64,000 nt of DNA from Streptomyces sp. 135 (GTDB lineage: Bacteria > Actinomycetota > Actinomycetes > Streptomycetales > Streptomycetaceae). This document shows, one piece after another, positions 27,750-37,600 of the stretch. Positions within the stretch are counted from its first letter, which is position 1; each line of letters begins with the position of its first letter. The notes under the pieces are model-generated. The model did not search any database. It was not told where the DNA came from and saw only the letters and a list, made by a program, of their open reading frames with translations. The stretch lies in assembly GCF_020026305.1 (NCBI RefSeq), contig NZ_CP075691.1, positions 2,170,001 through 2,234,000 of the forward strand, given 5' to 3'. A program made the position numbers and the translations under genes.

Positions 27750-28751
27750 GTGCTGCGTGCCTTCATCCGTACCGCCCGCATGATCCGGCACACCCCGCGG
27801 CTCGCCGCCGGGCTGCCGCCGGACGAGGAGGTCCTCCTCGACGTGCCCGACGAGCGGCTCGCCCCCGCGCTCGTCGCCGCCGGGCGCGGTGACCACGGCC
27901 CGGCCGCCAAGCTCCTCGCCACCACCCGCGATGCCGCCGAGTGGGAGAACCGCGACCGCTACACCACGCGGCTCGCCGCCTTCGCCCGCTCCCGCCCCGA
28001 GTGGTTCGACGCGTGGCTGGCCGCGTCCCCGCACGACCCGGACGCCCTGCTCGTCAAGGCCGAGCTGGCGGTCGTCCGAGGCTGGGAGTCACCGGCCCGC
28101 GCCGAGCTGCTGCGCGAGGTGAGCCCGCTGCTGACCGCCGCCGCCGAGGCCGACCCCCGCGACCCGGTGCCCTGGCGGATCGCCCTCGACCACGCCCGCG
28201 GCACCCACGCCACGCACACCGTCTTCGAACAGCTGTGGGAGGAGGCGGTGCGCCGCTCCTCGTACCACTACGGCTGCCATGCCTCCGCCCTCCAGTACCT
28301 CTCGGCCGCCTGGTACGGCTCGCACCGCGAGTGCTTCGACTTCGCCGAGCGCGCCGCCTCGGACGCGCTGCCCGGCTCGCTGATACAGGTCCTGCCGACC
28401 CGTGCCGCCTTCGCCTACCTCACCAGCCCGACGGGCAGCGTGCCGCGCGAGCGTCTGGACGCGGCGGCCGACCTCGCCATCGGCCTGTCCTCGGAGTACG
28501 CGGCCGGCGATCCCTGGCCCGCCGAGGTCCGCAACCTCCTCGCGTACGTCCTGGTCCGCCTGGAGCGGTGGGACGACGCCCTCGAACAGCTGCGCCTGAT
28601 CGGACCGTACGCGACGTCCTTCCCCTGGGACCGGATGGCGGACGATCCGCTGGGCCAGTTCCTGGAGCTGCGCGACGGCGTACGCATCGAAGTGGCGTCG
28701 ATGACCCCGCTGCGGCCGCCGCGCGGACGTGAGCGCTCCGGCGAGCATTAG
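27750..28751 (+). CDS. Hypothetical helical-repeat protein
   Basis: This 333-residue, mostly alpha-helical protein is rich in Ala, Arg and Trp and has no signal peptide. Patterns such as DPDALLVKAELAVVRGW and NLLAYVLVRLERWDDALEQLRLIG look like tetratricopeptide-type helices. AAWYGSHRECFDFAERAA is a striking conserved-looking segment. The GTG start has AAAGGAGG at ideal spacing. It is followed after only 11 bases by the LON-domain gene. I do not recognise a function; protein-protein scaffolding is a guess. Confidence 0.7.
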   Translation: MLRAFIRTARMIRHTPRLAAGLPPDEEVLLDVPDERLAPALVAAGRGDHGPAAKLLATTRDAAEWENRDRYTTRLAAFARSRPEWFDAWLAASPHDPDALLVKAELAVVRGWESPARAELLREVSPLLTAAAEADPRDPVPWRIALDHARGTHATHTVFEQLWEEAVRRSSYHYGCHASALQYLSAAWYGSHRECFDFAERAASDALPGSLIQVLPTRAAFAYLTSPTGSVPRERLDAAADLAIGLSSEYAAGDPWPAEVRNLLAYVLVRLERWDDALEQLRLIGPYATSFPWDRMADDPLGQFLELRDGVRIEVASMTPLRPPRGRERSGEH

Positions 28752-28762
28752 GCTTGCCGGTC

Positions 28763-29500
28763 GTGACCATCCGGCTTCCGCTCTTCCCGCTCAACTCGGT
28801 GCTGTTCCCCGGCCTCGTCCTGCCGCTGAACGTCTTCGAGGAGCGATATCGCGCCATGATGCGCGAGCTGCTCAAGTCCCCCGAGGAGGAGCAGCGCCAG
28901 TTCGCCGTCGTCGCCATCCGCGACGGCCTGGAGGTGGCGCCCAGCGCGCCCGGCCTCCCCGACCAGACGGCGCTGCCCGAGCACGGCCCCGCCGCGGGCT
29001 TCGGCGACGACCCGGTCAAGGCCTTCCACACCGTGGGCTGCGTGGCGGACGCGGCGACGATCAGGGAGCGCGCCGACGGCGGTTTCGAGGTCCTCGCCAC
29101 CGGCACCACGCGGGTGCGGATCCTGTCGGTCGACGCCTCCGGGGCCTTCCTCACCGCCGAGGTCGAGGAGGTGCCGGAGGAGCCGGGCGAGGGGGCGGGC
29201 ACGCTCGCGGAGGGTGTCCTGCGCGCCTTCCGGGCCTACCAGAAGCGGCTGGCGGGGGCGCGGGAACGCTCGCTGACGACGGGGGCGGAGCTGCCGGACG
29301 AGCCGTCCGTGGTGTCGTACCTGGTCGCGGCGGCGGCCGTCCTGGACACCCCGACCAAGCAGCGGCTCCTGGAGGCGCCGGACACCGCGGCGCGGCTGCG
29401 GGACGAGCTGAAATTGCTGCGCGCCGAGACCGCCATCATCCGTAACCTGCCCTCGCTGCCCGCGACGGAGCTGACGCGCGGGACGACCAGCCTCAACTGA
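28763..29500 (+). CDS. LON peptidase substrate-binding domain protein
   Basis: This protein of about 245 residues consists only of the N-terminal (LAN/PUA-like) substrate-binding domain of Lon, with no ATPase or protease domain. The start LPLFPLNSVLFPGLVLPLNVFE and EERYRAMMREL are the family signature, and FHTVGCVADAATI and EVLATGTTRVRIL follow. Such stand-alone proteins are common in actinobacteria and have no firm function. The GTG at 28763 is favoured; a TTG at 28754 is possible and neither has a strong ribosome site. Confidence 0.85.
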   Translation: MTIRLPLFPLNSVLFPGLVLPLNVFEERYRAMMRELLKSPEEEQRQFAVVAIRDGLEVAPSAPGLPDQTALPEHGPAAGFGDDPVKAFHTVGCVADAATIRERADGGFEVLATGTTRVRILSVDASGAFLTAEVEEVPEEPGEGAGTLAEGVLRAFRAYQKRLAGARERSLTTGAELPDEPSVVSYLVAAAAVLDTPTKQRLLEAPDTAARLRDELKLLRAETAIIRNLPSLPATELTRGTTSLN

Positions 29501-29521
29501 CGCATGCAAAGGCGCATCACC

Positions 29522-30028
29522 TTGGCGAAGAAGCAGAAGAAGCAGGCGGGCGGGGCCGGGACCCCGGCGACGGTGGCGCTGACCGCGGCGGGCACCGCCT
29601 TCACGGTCCACGCCTACGAGCACGACCCGGCCCATCCCTCGTACGGCGAGGAGGCCGCGCAGGCCATGGGCGTCTCTCCGGACCGGGTCTTCAAGACGCT
29701 GGTCGCGGAGGTCGACGGCGAGCTGACCGTCGCCGTCGTGCCGGTCGCGGGCTCCCTGGACCTCAAGGCGCTGGCCGCCGCGGTCGGGGGCAAGCGCGCC
29801 GTGATGGCCGACCCGGCGGCGGCCGAACGCACCACCGGTTATGTGCGGGGCGGCATCTCCCCGCTCGGCCAGCGCAAGAGGCTGCGTACGGTCCTGGACG
29901 ACTCGGCGTCGGCGCACGCCACGATCTGCGTCTCGGCGGGCCGCCGGGGCCTGGAGGTGGAGCTCGCGCCGGGCGACCTGGCGGAGCTCACCGGGGCGGT
30001 ACTGGCGCCCGTCGGACGCACGGCCTGA
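29522..30028 (+). CDS. ybaK: YbaK/EbsC-type Cys-tRNA(Pro) deacylase
   Basis: This protein of about 168 residues has the YbaK/ProX fold and removes cysteine wrongly attached to tRNA-Pro. TPATVALTAAGTAFTVHAYEHDP, VFKTLVAEVDG, VVPVAGSLDLKALAAA, the lysine in GGKRAVM, GYVRGGISPLGQRKRL and the GLEVELAPGDL end are all typical. The TTG at 29522 gives the usual AKK start and has AAAGG upstream; an ATG at 29504 would add six residues. It follows the LON-domain gene closely. Confidence 0.88.
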   Translation: MAKKQKKQAGGAGTPATVALTAAGTAFTVHAYEHDPAHPSYGEEAAQAMGVSPDRVFKTLVAEVDGELTVAVVPVAGSLDLKALAAAVGGKRAVMADPAAAERTTGYVRGGISPLGQRKRLRTVLDDSASAHATICVSAGRRGLEVELAPGDLAELTGAVLAPVGRTA

Positions 30029-30072
30029 AAGGCGCCTCGACACCTGCCCGGTGCGGGACTAGTACCGGGAGC

Positions 30073-30147
30073 ATGTCGAAGAAGACGCGCATGCGGAAGT
30101 GGCGGGCGAAGAAGCGCAAGGCCAATCACGGCAGGCGCCCCGCCTGA
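30073..30147 (+). CDS. Ribosomal protein bL37, 24 aa
   Basis: ATG 30073 to TGA 30145-30147 encodes 24 residues: MSKKTRMRKWRAKKRK then ANHGRRPA. The extreme Lys/Arg content and the ANHGxRP ending match the tiny actinobacterial large-subunit ribosomal protein bL37 first seen in mycobacterial ribosome structures. CCGGGAGC lies just upstream as ribosome site. The stop is one base from the convergent DUF2567 stop. It is easily missed because of its size. Confidence 0.78.
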   Translation: MSKKTRMRKWRAKKRKANHGRRPA

Positions 30148-30148
30148 C

Positions 30149-30832
30149 TCAGAGCCCCGTGCCCGTGCCCTCGGCGGATGAGTGGGCCTCGCCGCGGGGC
30201 TCTCCGTAGGGCACGGGGTACGGCTCCGGGTCCCGGGGCCCGAACAGCGCGGTGAGGCCGAGGTGCACGGCCAGCGCGGCCACCGGCCAGGCCAGGAGGG
30301 TGCCCTTGGCCTTCAGGTCGAGGGGCGCGTCGAAGACGACTCCCTTGCCGACCGCCTTGGCGTGCGCGACCACATCCGTCTGCGGGCCGAGCCAGATCCC
30401 GGCCCGCCACGCCAGCAGGGCACCCAGCAGGCTGCCGAGCGCGAGCCCCGCGACGAGCGGGACGCCGCCGCTCTTGCGCAGCAGGAAGGCGACCACGCCG
30501 CTGACGAGACCGAAGCCGAGCGCGAGCAGAGTGAACGTTCCGTCGACCCCGATCGCCTGCTCTCCCTCGGTGTCCTTGAGGTACACGGTCTGACCGTCCG
30601 AGATGAGCGGCACGCGCGGGGAGAGCCACACCCACAGCAGCCCGAGCAGTACGCCGCTGACGGCGACCGCGACCATGACCGCCACGGCCTGGAGCGCTTC
30701 GTTCTTCATGCCGGGCCCGTCCTCCTCGTATCCGTACGGAGACGTCGCTCCCGCCGGGTGCGGGGCTGTCTGCCAGGGGTCGTTCGAGGGCTGGTGGTGC
30801 GGCGGTTGGGAGGGTGTCAGCGGTGCGGTCAC
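30149..30832 (-). CDS. DUF2567 family membrane protein
   Basis: This 227-residue protein has a Pro/His-rich cytosolic N terminus of about 45 residues followed by four hydrophobic segments (about 50-70, 105-125, 130-150 and 180-200). The loop DGQTVYLKDTEGEQAIGVDGTF between helices 1 and 2 is the best-conserved part of the DUF2567 family. The C terminus is polar. GTGs at 30832 and 30838 are both possible starts. No function is known. Confidence 0.72.
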   Translation of the reverse strand: MTAPLTPSQPPHHQPSNDPWQTAPHPAGATSPYGYEEDGPGMKNEALQAVAVMVAVAVSGVLLGLLWVWLSPRVPLISDGQTVYLKDTEGEQAIGVDGTFTLLALGFGLVSGVVAFLLRKSGGVPLVAGLALGSLLGALLAWRAGIWLGPQTDVVAHAKAVGKGVVFDAPLDLKAKGTLLAWPVAALAVHLGLTALFGPRDPEPYPVPYGEPRGEAHSSAEGTGTGL

Positions 30833-30866
30833 CCACACATCGTGCCAGCAGTCCCTGTGCGGCGCG

Positions 30867-31691
30867 TCACCGGACGGCCGCTCGGCGGTACGCCCACGTG
30901 GCGACGGCGAGCGAGGCCACGCCGACCCCCGCGCAGACGGCCAGATCCAGGGCGACGACAGCCCAATCCGGCTCCGGATCGAACGTACGGGCGAAGGCCT
31001 CCACTCCGTACGTCGAGGGCAGCAGGTCACGCGCGTACTGGAGCAGCGTCGGCATGCGCTCGGCGGGGAGCACGCCGAGCAGCAGCGCCGCCGACATGCC
31101 CATCTGGCCGAGCAGCGTGGCCAGTTCCGGCCGCGGCGCGAGCAGACCGAGCGCGGCGCCGAGCCCCGCGAGGGCGGCCCCGGCGAGCGGGATCACCGCG
31201 AGGAGCACCCACAGGTGGGTGAGCGGAAGCCCGAAGAGCCCGCACCCGACGACCGCCGTGACGAGGGTGCCGGGCACCGTGAACGAGGCGTAAGCGGCGG
31301 CGGCGCCCAGCACCACGGCGGCGGGCGGCACGGGCAGCGTGGCGTAGTGGTCGAGCCCGCCGTCGGCGCGGAGCTGCCCGAAGTACTGCGCGAGGAGGTT
31401 CAGGGCGACGAACGCGACGACGAGCACGGACGACCCGGCGACCACGGCACGCGCCTCGCCGCCGCCGTCGACGACGCCGCGCATCAGGATCATGATGCCG
31501 ACGGACTGGAAGGTCGCCACGAAGAGCAGCGGTATCCGGGCGACCCGCGCGCGGGACAGCTGGGCGCGGTAGACGGCCGAGAGCGCCGGGAAGAGACGGG
31601 CGGGGGGCCCGAGGGGCGCCGGGCCGTCGGCTTCCTGCTCCGGGCGTACGCTGTCGGCCCGCACAGCGGCTTCCAAAGGAACCGCGCTCAC
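30867..31691 (-). CDS. ABC-2 type transporter permease
   Basis: This 274-residue permease has six hydrophobic segments. After about 45 polar residues come FVATFQSVGIMILM, SVLVVAFVALNLLAQYF, AAVVLGAAAAYASFTVPG, WVLLAVIPLAGAALAGLGAALGLLAP, LLGQMGMSAALLLGVL and the last helix ending WAYRRAAV. GVEAF before the last helix is typical of ABC-2 exporters. The GTG at 31691 follows the ATPase gene by 58 bases on the same strand, so they form one exporter. Substrates of such pairs (drug, lipid, bacteriocin) cannot be read from the sequence. Confidence 0.83.
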   Translation of the reverse strand: MSAVPLEAAVRADSVRPEQEADGPAPLGPPARLFPALSAVYRAQLSRARVARIPLLFVATFQSVGIMILMRGVVDGGGEARAVVAGSSVLVVAFVALNLLAQYFGQLRADGGLDHYATLPVPPAAVVLGAAAAYASFTVPGTLVTAVVGCGLFGLPLTHLWVLLAVIPLAGAALAGLGAALGLLAPRPELATLLGQMGMSAALLLGVLPAERMPTLLQYARDLLPSTYGVEAFARTFDPEPDWAVVALDLAVCAGVGVASLAVATWAYRRAAVR

Positions 31692-31749
31692 CGAACGTCC
31701 TTCCTGCTCAGGTACCTGTCTGTTCGCTCACCGTTCGATGCGGGGTGCG

Positions 31750-32784
31750 TCACGCCTTCACCAACCCCCGCCCACGTCCGCCCAGCGCGAGATAGACGTC
31801 CTCCAGGCTGGGCGTGGCCACGGTGAAGTCGTCCAGCGCGGCGAAGGCTGCCCCGCCGGTGACCGCCGCCACGGCCGCCCGTGCCTCGTCGGGAGCGAGC
31901 CGCAGGGACCACCGCCGCCCCGACTCGACGGCACAGGAGCGCAGCGCGGCCACCTCGGGGACGTCCAGGGGGGCCCGCTCCCGCCACACCAGTTCCACGC
32001 GCACCTCGTCGGCGACCTTCTCCTTGAGCCCGGCCGGACTGTCGCAGGCGATGACCTTGCCCTGGTCGAGCACGGCGACCCGGTCGAGCACGGTCTCCGC
32101 CTCGATGACGTTGTGCGTGACGAGCAGCACGGTCGTGCCGCGCTCGGCCCTGCGCCAGTCGATCGCCGCCCATACGGCACGGCGTGCGACGGGGTCCATG
32201 CCGGTGGTCGGTTCGTCGAGGACCAGCAGCGGCCGCTCCCCCACCAGCGCGGTGGCGAAGCAGGCGAGCCGCCGCTGCCCGCCGGAGAGCTTCTTCAGCG
32301 GACGCGCGGCCAGCGCGGTGAGCTCCAGCTCCTCCAGGACCGCGTCCCGCTCGGCCCGCGCCCGGCGTACGTCGAGGCCGCGCAGCCGCGCGGTCGTCTC
32401 GACGGCGAGCGACACCGTCAGCTCGTCGAGCGCGGTGGACTCCTGTCCCAGGTAGGCGAGGAGCCGCGCGGCCCGTTCGGGGTGGCGCACGATGTCGTGC
32501 CCGAGGATGTCGACGCCGCCGCTGTCGGGCCGCATGAGCCCGGTCAGCTGGCGTACGAGGGTGGACTTGCCGGCGCCGTTGGGGCCGAGCAGGCCGAAGA
32601 TCTCGCCGCGCCGCACCGTCAGGCAGATGCCGTCGGTGGCGCGGATCTCGGGCGTCGCGGGCCGGCCGCGCCCGCCGCGGGCGGCGGGGTAGGTCTTGAC
32701 CAGGTCGCGCACCGCGCAGACGGCCTCGATGCCGTGTTCCTGACGGAGTCCCTGTCGGACTGCCGGTGCCGGGCGCGTACTCAC
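31750..32784 (-). CDS. ABC transporter ATP-binding protein
   Basis: This 344-residue ATPase has Walker A GPNGAGKST, Q-loop YLGQEST, signature LSGGQRR, Walker B LLVLDEPTTGMDP and H-loop VTHN all intact. The C-terminal 100 residues (from about 240) form the extra domain found in DrrA/CcmA-like multidrug and heme-type exporters, ending ATPSLEDVYLALGGRG. It partners with the permease encoded immediately downstream. Confidence 0.9.
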   Translation of the reverse strand: MSTRPAPAVRQGLRQEHGIEAVCAVRDLVKTYPAARGGRGRPATPEIRATDGICLTVRRGEIFGLLGPNGAGKSTLVRQLTGLMRPDSGGVDILGHDIVRHPERAARLLAYLGQESTALDELTVSLAVETTARLRGLDVRRARAERDAVLEELELTALAARPLKKLSGGQRRLACFATALVGERPLLVLDEPTTGMDPVARRAVWAAIDWRRAERGTTVLLVTHNVIEAETVLDRVAVLDQGKVIACDSPAGLKEKVADEVRVELVWRERAPLDVPEVAALRSCAVESGRRWSLRLAPDEARAAVAAVTGGAAFAALDDFTVATPSLEDVYLALGGRGRGLVKA

Positions 32785-32847
32785 GAAGGACGAGAGTACG
32801 GGGTCCGCGGGTGCGGATGACGCCCGGGGCGCCCCGTACGCCCCGTA

Positions 32848-34095
32848 TCAGTCACCTGCCCGGTCTCCCGCGGGCGCGTGTTCGGCGGCCGTCCGCACGT
32901 CGATCTCCCGCCAGAAACCGGCCCGGATCGCGTACCGGTCGTGCTCGTCGATCTGGTCGTCCTTGTGGGCGAGGAGACCGAAGCGCGCCGCGTAGCGCAG
33001 CAGCTCGCCGTCGATGCGGTGCGGGATGCGGGGGTACATCGTCGACAGCTTCTGGAGGTTGTGCTGTTCGGGGAGGCGCGCCATCCAGCGCCGCGCGAAC
33101 ACCTGTCCTACTTCATACGGGTCGCCGCCGACCGTGGTGATGTCCTCCTCGCGGTCGGCCCAGCGCTGCTCGGCCGTCGTCAGCTGGGCGAGGGTGGGCA
33201 GCGCGGCGGCCTCGGTGCCCTCGGGCGCGCCGCCGGGCCGCTCGACCCAGCCCTTGTCGGAGGACCAGCGCAGCGTGGCGTTGGTGGGGTGCTGGGGGGC
33301 GGCGGTGTGGGTGCCGGGGCCGCGCAGGGCGGCCAGGTCCTTGGGGGTGGGCACGGTTCTGCCCGCGGGGGCGCGGTGCTCGCCGGGCTCCCGGCCGTTG
33401 GAGGTGGCGTCGGAGTGGCGGGCGGGGGCGGCCTCCTCCTCGGCGCGCTGGGCCGCGGCGGCGAGCGCGGACTCCGGGAGCGGCGCGGAGAGGATCGCGG
33501 CGATCTCGGGGCGCGGGGCGGGCGGCGGGGCGCAGATGCCGGTGAGTTCCTTGGGGCGTACGGCCTTGGTGATCCACGCGCGGTCGAGCACGCGCCGCTC
33601 GTCGGCCTCGGCGACCAGGTCCTCGGACTGGTTGTAGTCGCCGTCGGCGGCCTGCACGGCCCACAGGTGGACGGCGACGCCGTGCTCCTTGGCAGCCATC
33701 ATGCCCGGCAGCAGATCCCCGTCGCCGGTGACGAGCACGATGTCGGAGCAGGCGCGGTTGCGGGCCAGCTCGGTCAGCTCGGCGTGCATCGCGGCGTCCA
33801 CGCCCTTCTGCGCCCAGCGCCCGTCGCTGCGGGTCAGGGCGCCGAGCCGGACGGTCACGCGGGGCATGACGCGCAGCCGCCGGTGTTCGGGCTGGGGTAC
33901 GCGGTCGGGGGCGCCGTCGAACCAGTAGATGCGCAGCAGCTGGCGCTCCGTGTCGGACTCCGCGCGCTCGCGCAGACCGTGGATCAGGGCGGTGTGATCG
34001 ACGGTGATCCGGGACCTGGACGGTTCGCCCGCGAGGAGACTCGCGGCGGCACCCAGCAGATACCCGGCGTCCACCAGGACGATGCAGCGGTCCAC
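32848..34095 (-). CDS. NYN/PIN-like nuclease domain protein
   Basis: This 415-residue protein has an N-terminal NYN domain (about 1-170, PIN-like ribonuclease fold). Acidic metal-site residues are visible as Asp in VLVDAGYLLG, Asp in KGVDAAMHAEL, and Asp-x-Asp in VTGDGDLLPGM. A disordered Pro/Ala/Glu-rich linker (about 190-300) joins it to a conserved C-terminal domain (about 310-405) of helices starting TLAQLTTAEQRWADREEDI. It probably cuts or handles RNA. The GTG at 34095 has AAAGAGG about 9 bases upstream and is preferred over a GTG at 34104. Confidence 0.8.
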   Translation of the reverse strand: MDRCIVLVDAGYLLGAAASLLAGEPSRSRITVDHTALIHGLRERAESDTERQLLRIYWFDGAPDRVPQPEHRRLRVMPRVTVRLGALTRSDGRWAQKGVDAAMHAELTELARNRACSDIVLVTGDGDLLPGMMAAKEHGVAVHLWAVQAADGDYNQSEDLVAEADERRVLDRAWITKAVRPKELTGICAPPPAPRPEIAAILSAPLPESALAAAAQRAEEEAAPARHSDATSNGREPGEHRAPAGRTVPTPKDLAALRGPGTHTAAPQHPTNATLRWSSDKGWVERPGGAPEGTEAAALPTLAQLTTAEQRWADREEDITTVGGDPYEVGQVFARRWMARLPEQHNLQKLSTMYPRIPHRIDGELLRYAARFGLLAHKDDQIDEHDRYAIRAGFWREIDVRTAAEHAPAGDRAGD

Positions 34096-34432
34096 GCGAT
34101 CCACCCTCTTTCCCTGGAGGTTCTCCCGGCCTTCGGCGGCAGTTCCTGAAAGTGCCCGGAGGTTCCTGGACGTTCCCTCGAAGGCCCGCGGACACACCCT
34201 GTGACGGAGATGAATCAGGGGTGCGGGTGCGGGGCCGCGTCGGGTCTGCTTCGAGTCTGCCCGACCTGGCGGAGGTTAACGGCCGGAACTCGATCTTCGG
34301 CGTGGCGTATCACCGCTTCGTTTGAGGAGAGCACTTATCACGCACGGTAATTTTCCGAAATGCGCGTTTTGTCGTCCTATGTGAGTCTGATCGCGTCATG
34401 GCCCCCGGATTCCCCTCAGGAGGAAGATCACC
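34096..34432. other. Divergent intergenic region, 337 bases
   Basis: This gap lies between the NYN-domain gene (minus) and the 59-aa gene (plus). 34290-34400 is clearly more AT-rich than its surroundings and is the likely promoter region of the plus-strand gene; I could not fix -35/-10 elements with confidence. No RNA motif or repeat was seen. Confidence 0.5.
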
Positions 34433-34612
34433 ATGGCCAAGAACAGGAATCGCAAGCAGGGCAGCCAGGAGAACCGCGCCTCGGCGGCCGAGCGGGCGTC
34501 GGAGCAGGCCAAGTCGGCCGCCGCCGAGGCCCAGTCGCCGATGGAGTCGCAGCCGCAGGGCAGCCCCGCTGATGTTGCGCGTAAGCACCAGCGCCGCTTC
34601 GGCCACAACTGA
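34433..34612 (+). CDS. Small hydrophilic protein, 59 aa
   Basis: From ATG 34433 to TGA 34610-34612, 59 residues: MAKNRNRKQGSQENRASAAE, then a helical Ala/Glu/Gln stretch and the end ADVARKHQRRFGHN. It is strongly basic at both ends and has no hydrophobic segment, so it is probably disordered or nucleic-acid associated. AGGAGGA precedes the ATG at ideal distance, and a perfect terminator follows 19 bases after the stop, which makes a short, highly expressed single-gene transcript likely. Similar small proteins occur widely in Streptomyces without a known role. Confidence 0.8.
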   Translation: MAKNRNRKQGSQENRASAAERASEQAKSAAAEAQSPMESQPQGSPADVARKHQRRFGHN

Positions 34613-34631
34613 CGCACATTGAGGCACGACT

Positions 34632-34662
34632 GAGGGGCGCACCCGGTCCGGGTGCGCCCCTC
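34632..34662. terminator. Perfect 13-bp hairpin terminator (bidirectional)
   Basis: GAGGGGCGCACCC (34632-34644), loop GGTCC, then the exact complement (34650-34662), followed by a T-containing tail on the plus strand. It lies between the stops of two convergent genes, the 59-aa gene and dnaE, and can serve both. Confidence 0.9.
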
Positions 34663-34691
34663 GTGCTTTCGTCCGCCGCGGCGGCTGCCGG

Positions 34692-37600
34692 TCAGCCCGC
34701 CAGGCAGGACGGGCCGAGCAGCACCTTGAGGTCGCCGAAGAGCGCGGGGTCCGGCTTCACGCGGTGCCGGTCGAGCCGCAGGACCGTGGTCTTCTGCGCC
34801 CCCTGGAGCTTGATCCGCACCTCGCTGTTGCCGCGGTGGTGGCTGAGGACCTCACCGAGGCGGGTCACCATCGGCGGGCTGACCTTGACGGTCGGGATGG
34901 TGATCACCACGGGGGCGTTGGTGCCCGCGTTCGACAGGTCGGGGACCTGGAGCTCCATCGCGACGAGCCGCGGCACGTCCTCGCGCTTGTCGAGCCGGCC
35001 CTTGACGAAGACCACGGCGTCCTCGACGAGCTGGGTCGACACCAGCTGGTACGTCGCGGGGAAGAACATGCACTCGATGGAACCGGCGAGGTCCTCGACG
35101 GTGGCGATGGCCCAGGCGTTGCCCTGCTTGGTCATCTTGCGCTGGAGGCCGGAGATGATGCCGCCGATGGTGACGACCGAGCCGTCGGAGAAGTCGCCGC
35201 CGGTGAGCTGCCCGATGCCCGCGTCGGCCTTGTCGGACAGCACGTGCTCCAGGCCGAAGAGCGGGTGGTCGGAGACGTACAGGCCGAGCATCTCGCGCTC
35301 CTGGGCGAGCAGGTACGTCTTCTCCCACTCGTCCTCGGAGAACTCCACGTCGAGACCGAAGCCCGGCTCGTCGCCGCCGCTCTCGTCCCCCATCCCTCCG
35401 AAGAGGTCGAACTGGCCCTCGGCCTCCTTCCGCTTCACCGCGACCACGTTGTCGATCATCGGCTCGTACTGCGCGGTCAGGCCCTTGCGGGTGTGGCCCA
35501 TCGTGTCGAAGGCGCCCGCCTTGATGAGCGACTCCGTGGTGCGCTTGTTGCAGGCGGCCGCCTCGACCTTGTCGAGGTAGTCGGGGAAGGAGGTGAACTT
35601 CCCCTTGGCCTTGCGCGAACGGATGATCGACTCCACCACGTTCGTACCGACGTTGCGGACCGCCTCCAGGCCGAAGAGGATCACGTCGTCGCCCTGCGCG
35701 GCGAAGTTGTGCACGGACTCGTTCACGTTCGGCGGGAGGACCTTGATGCCCATGCGGCGGCACTCGTTGAGGTAGACGGCCGACTTGTCCTTGTCGTCCT
35801 TCACCGAGGTGAGCAGCGCGGCCATGTACTCGGCCGGGTAGTTCGCCTTGAGGTAGGCGGTCCAGTAGGTGACCAGGCCGTACGCGGAGGAGTGCGCCTT
35901 GTTGAAGGCGTAGCCGGCGAAGGGGACCAGGACGTCCCACAGGGCCTGGATGGCCTCGTCGGAATAGCCGTTCTTCCGGGCGCCCGCCTGGAAGAGGACG
36001 AAGTTCTTCTCCAGCTCCTCGGGCTTCTTCTTGCCCATCACGCGGCGCAGGATGTCGGCTTCGCCGAGGCTGTAGCCCGCGACGATCTGGGCGGCCTTCT
36101 GCACCTGCTCCTGGTACACGATGAGGCCGTAGGTGAGGCCGAGCGTCTCCTTCAGGGGCTCTTCGAGCTCCGGGTGGATCGGCGTGATCTCCTGGCGGCC
36201 GTTCTTGCGCTCGGCGTAGTTCGTGTGCGAGTTCATGCCCATCGGGCCCGGCCGGTACAGGGCCGAGACGGCGGAAATGTCCTCGAAGTTGTCGGGCTGC
36301 ATCTGGCGCAGCAGCGAGCGCATCGGGCCGCCGTCGAACTGGAAGACGCCGAGGGTGTCACCGCGGCAGAGCAGTTCGAAGGTCTTCGGGTCGTCGAGCG
36401 GCAGGGAGAGCATCTCCAGCTCGATGCCCTTGTTGGCCTTCACCATCTTGACGGCGTCGTCCATGATGGTGAGGTTGCGCAGGCCCAGGAAGTCCATCTT
36501 GAGCAGGCCGAGCGACTCGCACTGGGGGTAGTCCCACTGCGTGATGGTCACGCCGTCGGTGTGGCGCACCCAGATCGGGGCGTGGTCGACGATCGGCTCG
36601 CTGGACATGATCACGCCGGCCGCGTGCACGCCCATCTGCCGGACCAGGCCCTCCACGCCCTTGGCGGTGTCGATGACCTTCTTCACGTCCGGCTCGTTCT
36701 CGTACATCCCCCGGATCTCGCCCGCCTCGCTGTAGCGCGGGTGGCTGGGGTTGGTGATGCCGTCGAGGTCGATGCCCTTGCCGAGGACGTCGGCGGGCAT
36801 GGCCTTGGTGAGGCGGTCGCCCATCGCGTACGGATATCCGAGCACGCGCGCGGAGTCCTTGATGGCGTTCTTCGCCTTGATCTTTCCGTACGTGCCGATC
36901 ATGGCGACCTTGTCGGCGCCGTACTTCTCCGTCACGTACCTGATCACTTCGACGCGCCTGCGCTCGTCGAAGTCGATGTCGACATCGGGCATGGAGACGC
37001 GCTCGGGGTTGAGGAACCGCTCGAAGATCAGGCCGTGTGTGATCGGGTCGAGGTCGGTGATGCCCATGGCGTACGCGACGATCGAGCCGGCCGCGGAGCC
37101 TCGGCCGGGGCCCACCGCGATGCCGTTGTTCTTGGCCCACATGATGAAGTCGGCGACCACCAGGAAGTACCCCGGGAACCCCATCTGGATGATGATGTCC
37201 ATCTCGTACTCGGCCTGCTTCTGGCGGTCCTCCGGGACGCCGCCCGGGTAGCGGCGCGCCATGCCGCGGCGGACCTCCTCCTGGAACCAGGTGACCTCGG
37301 TGAAGCCCTCGGGGATGTCGAACTTCGGCATCAGGTCGCGCTTCTCGAACATCCCCGTGGTGTCGATCTGCTCCGCCACCAGGAGCGTGTTGCGGCAGCC
37401 CTCCTGCCAGGCGTCCGAGGAGTCGATCGCGTACATCTCGTCGGTCGACTTCAGGTAGTAACCGGTGCCGTCGAAGCGGAAGCGGTCCGGGTCCGAGAGG
37501 TTCTTGCCGGTCTGGATGCAGAGCAGGGCGTCGTGGGCGGTCGACTCGTGCGCGTACGTGTAGTGCGAGTCGTTCGTCACCAGGGGCGGGATGCCGAGCT

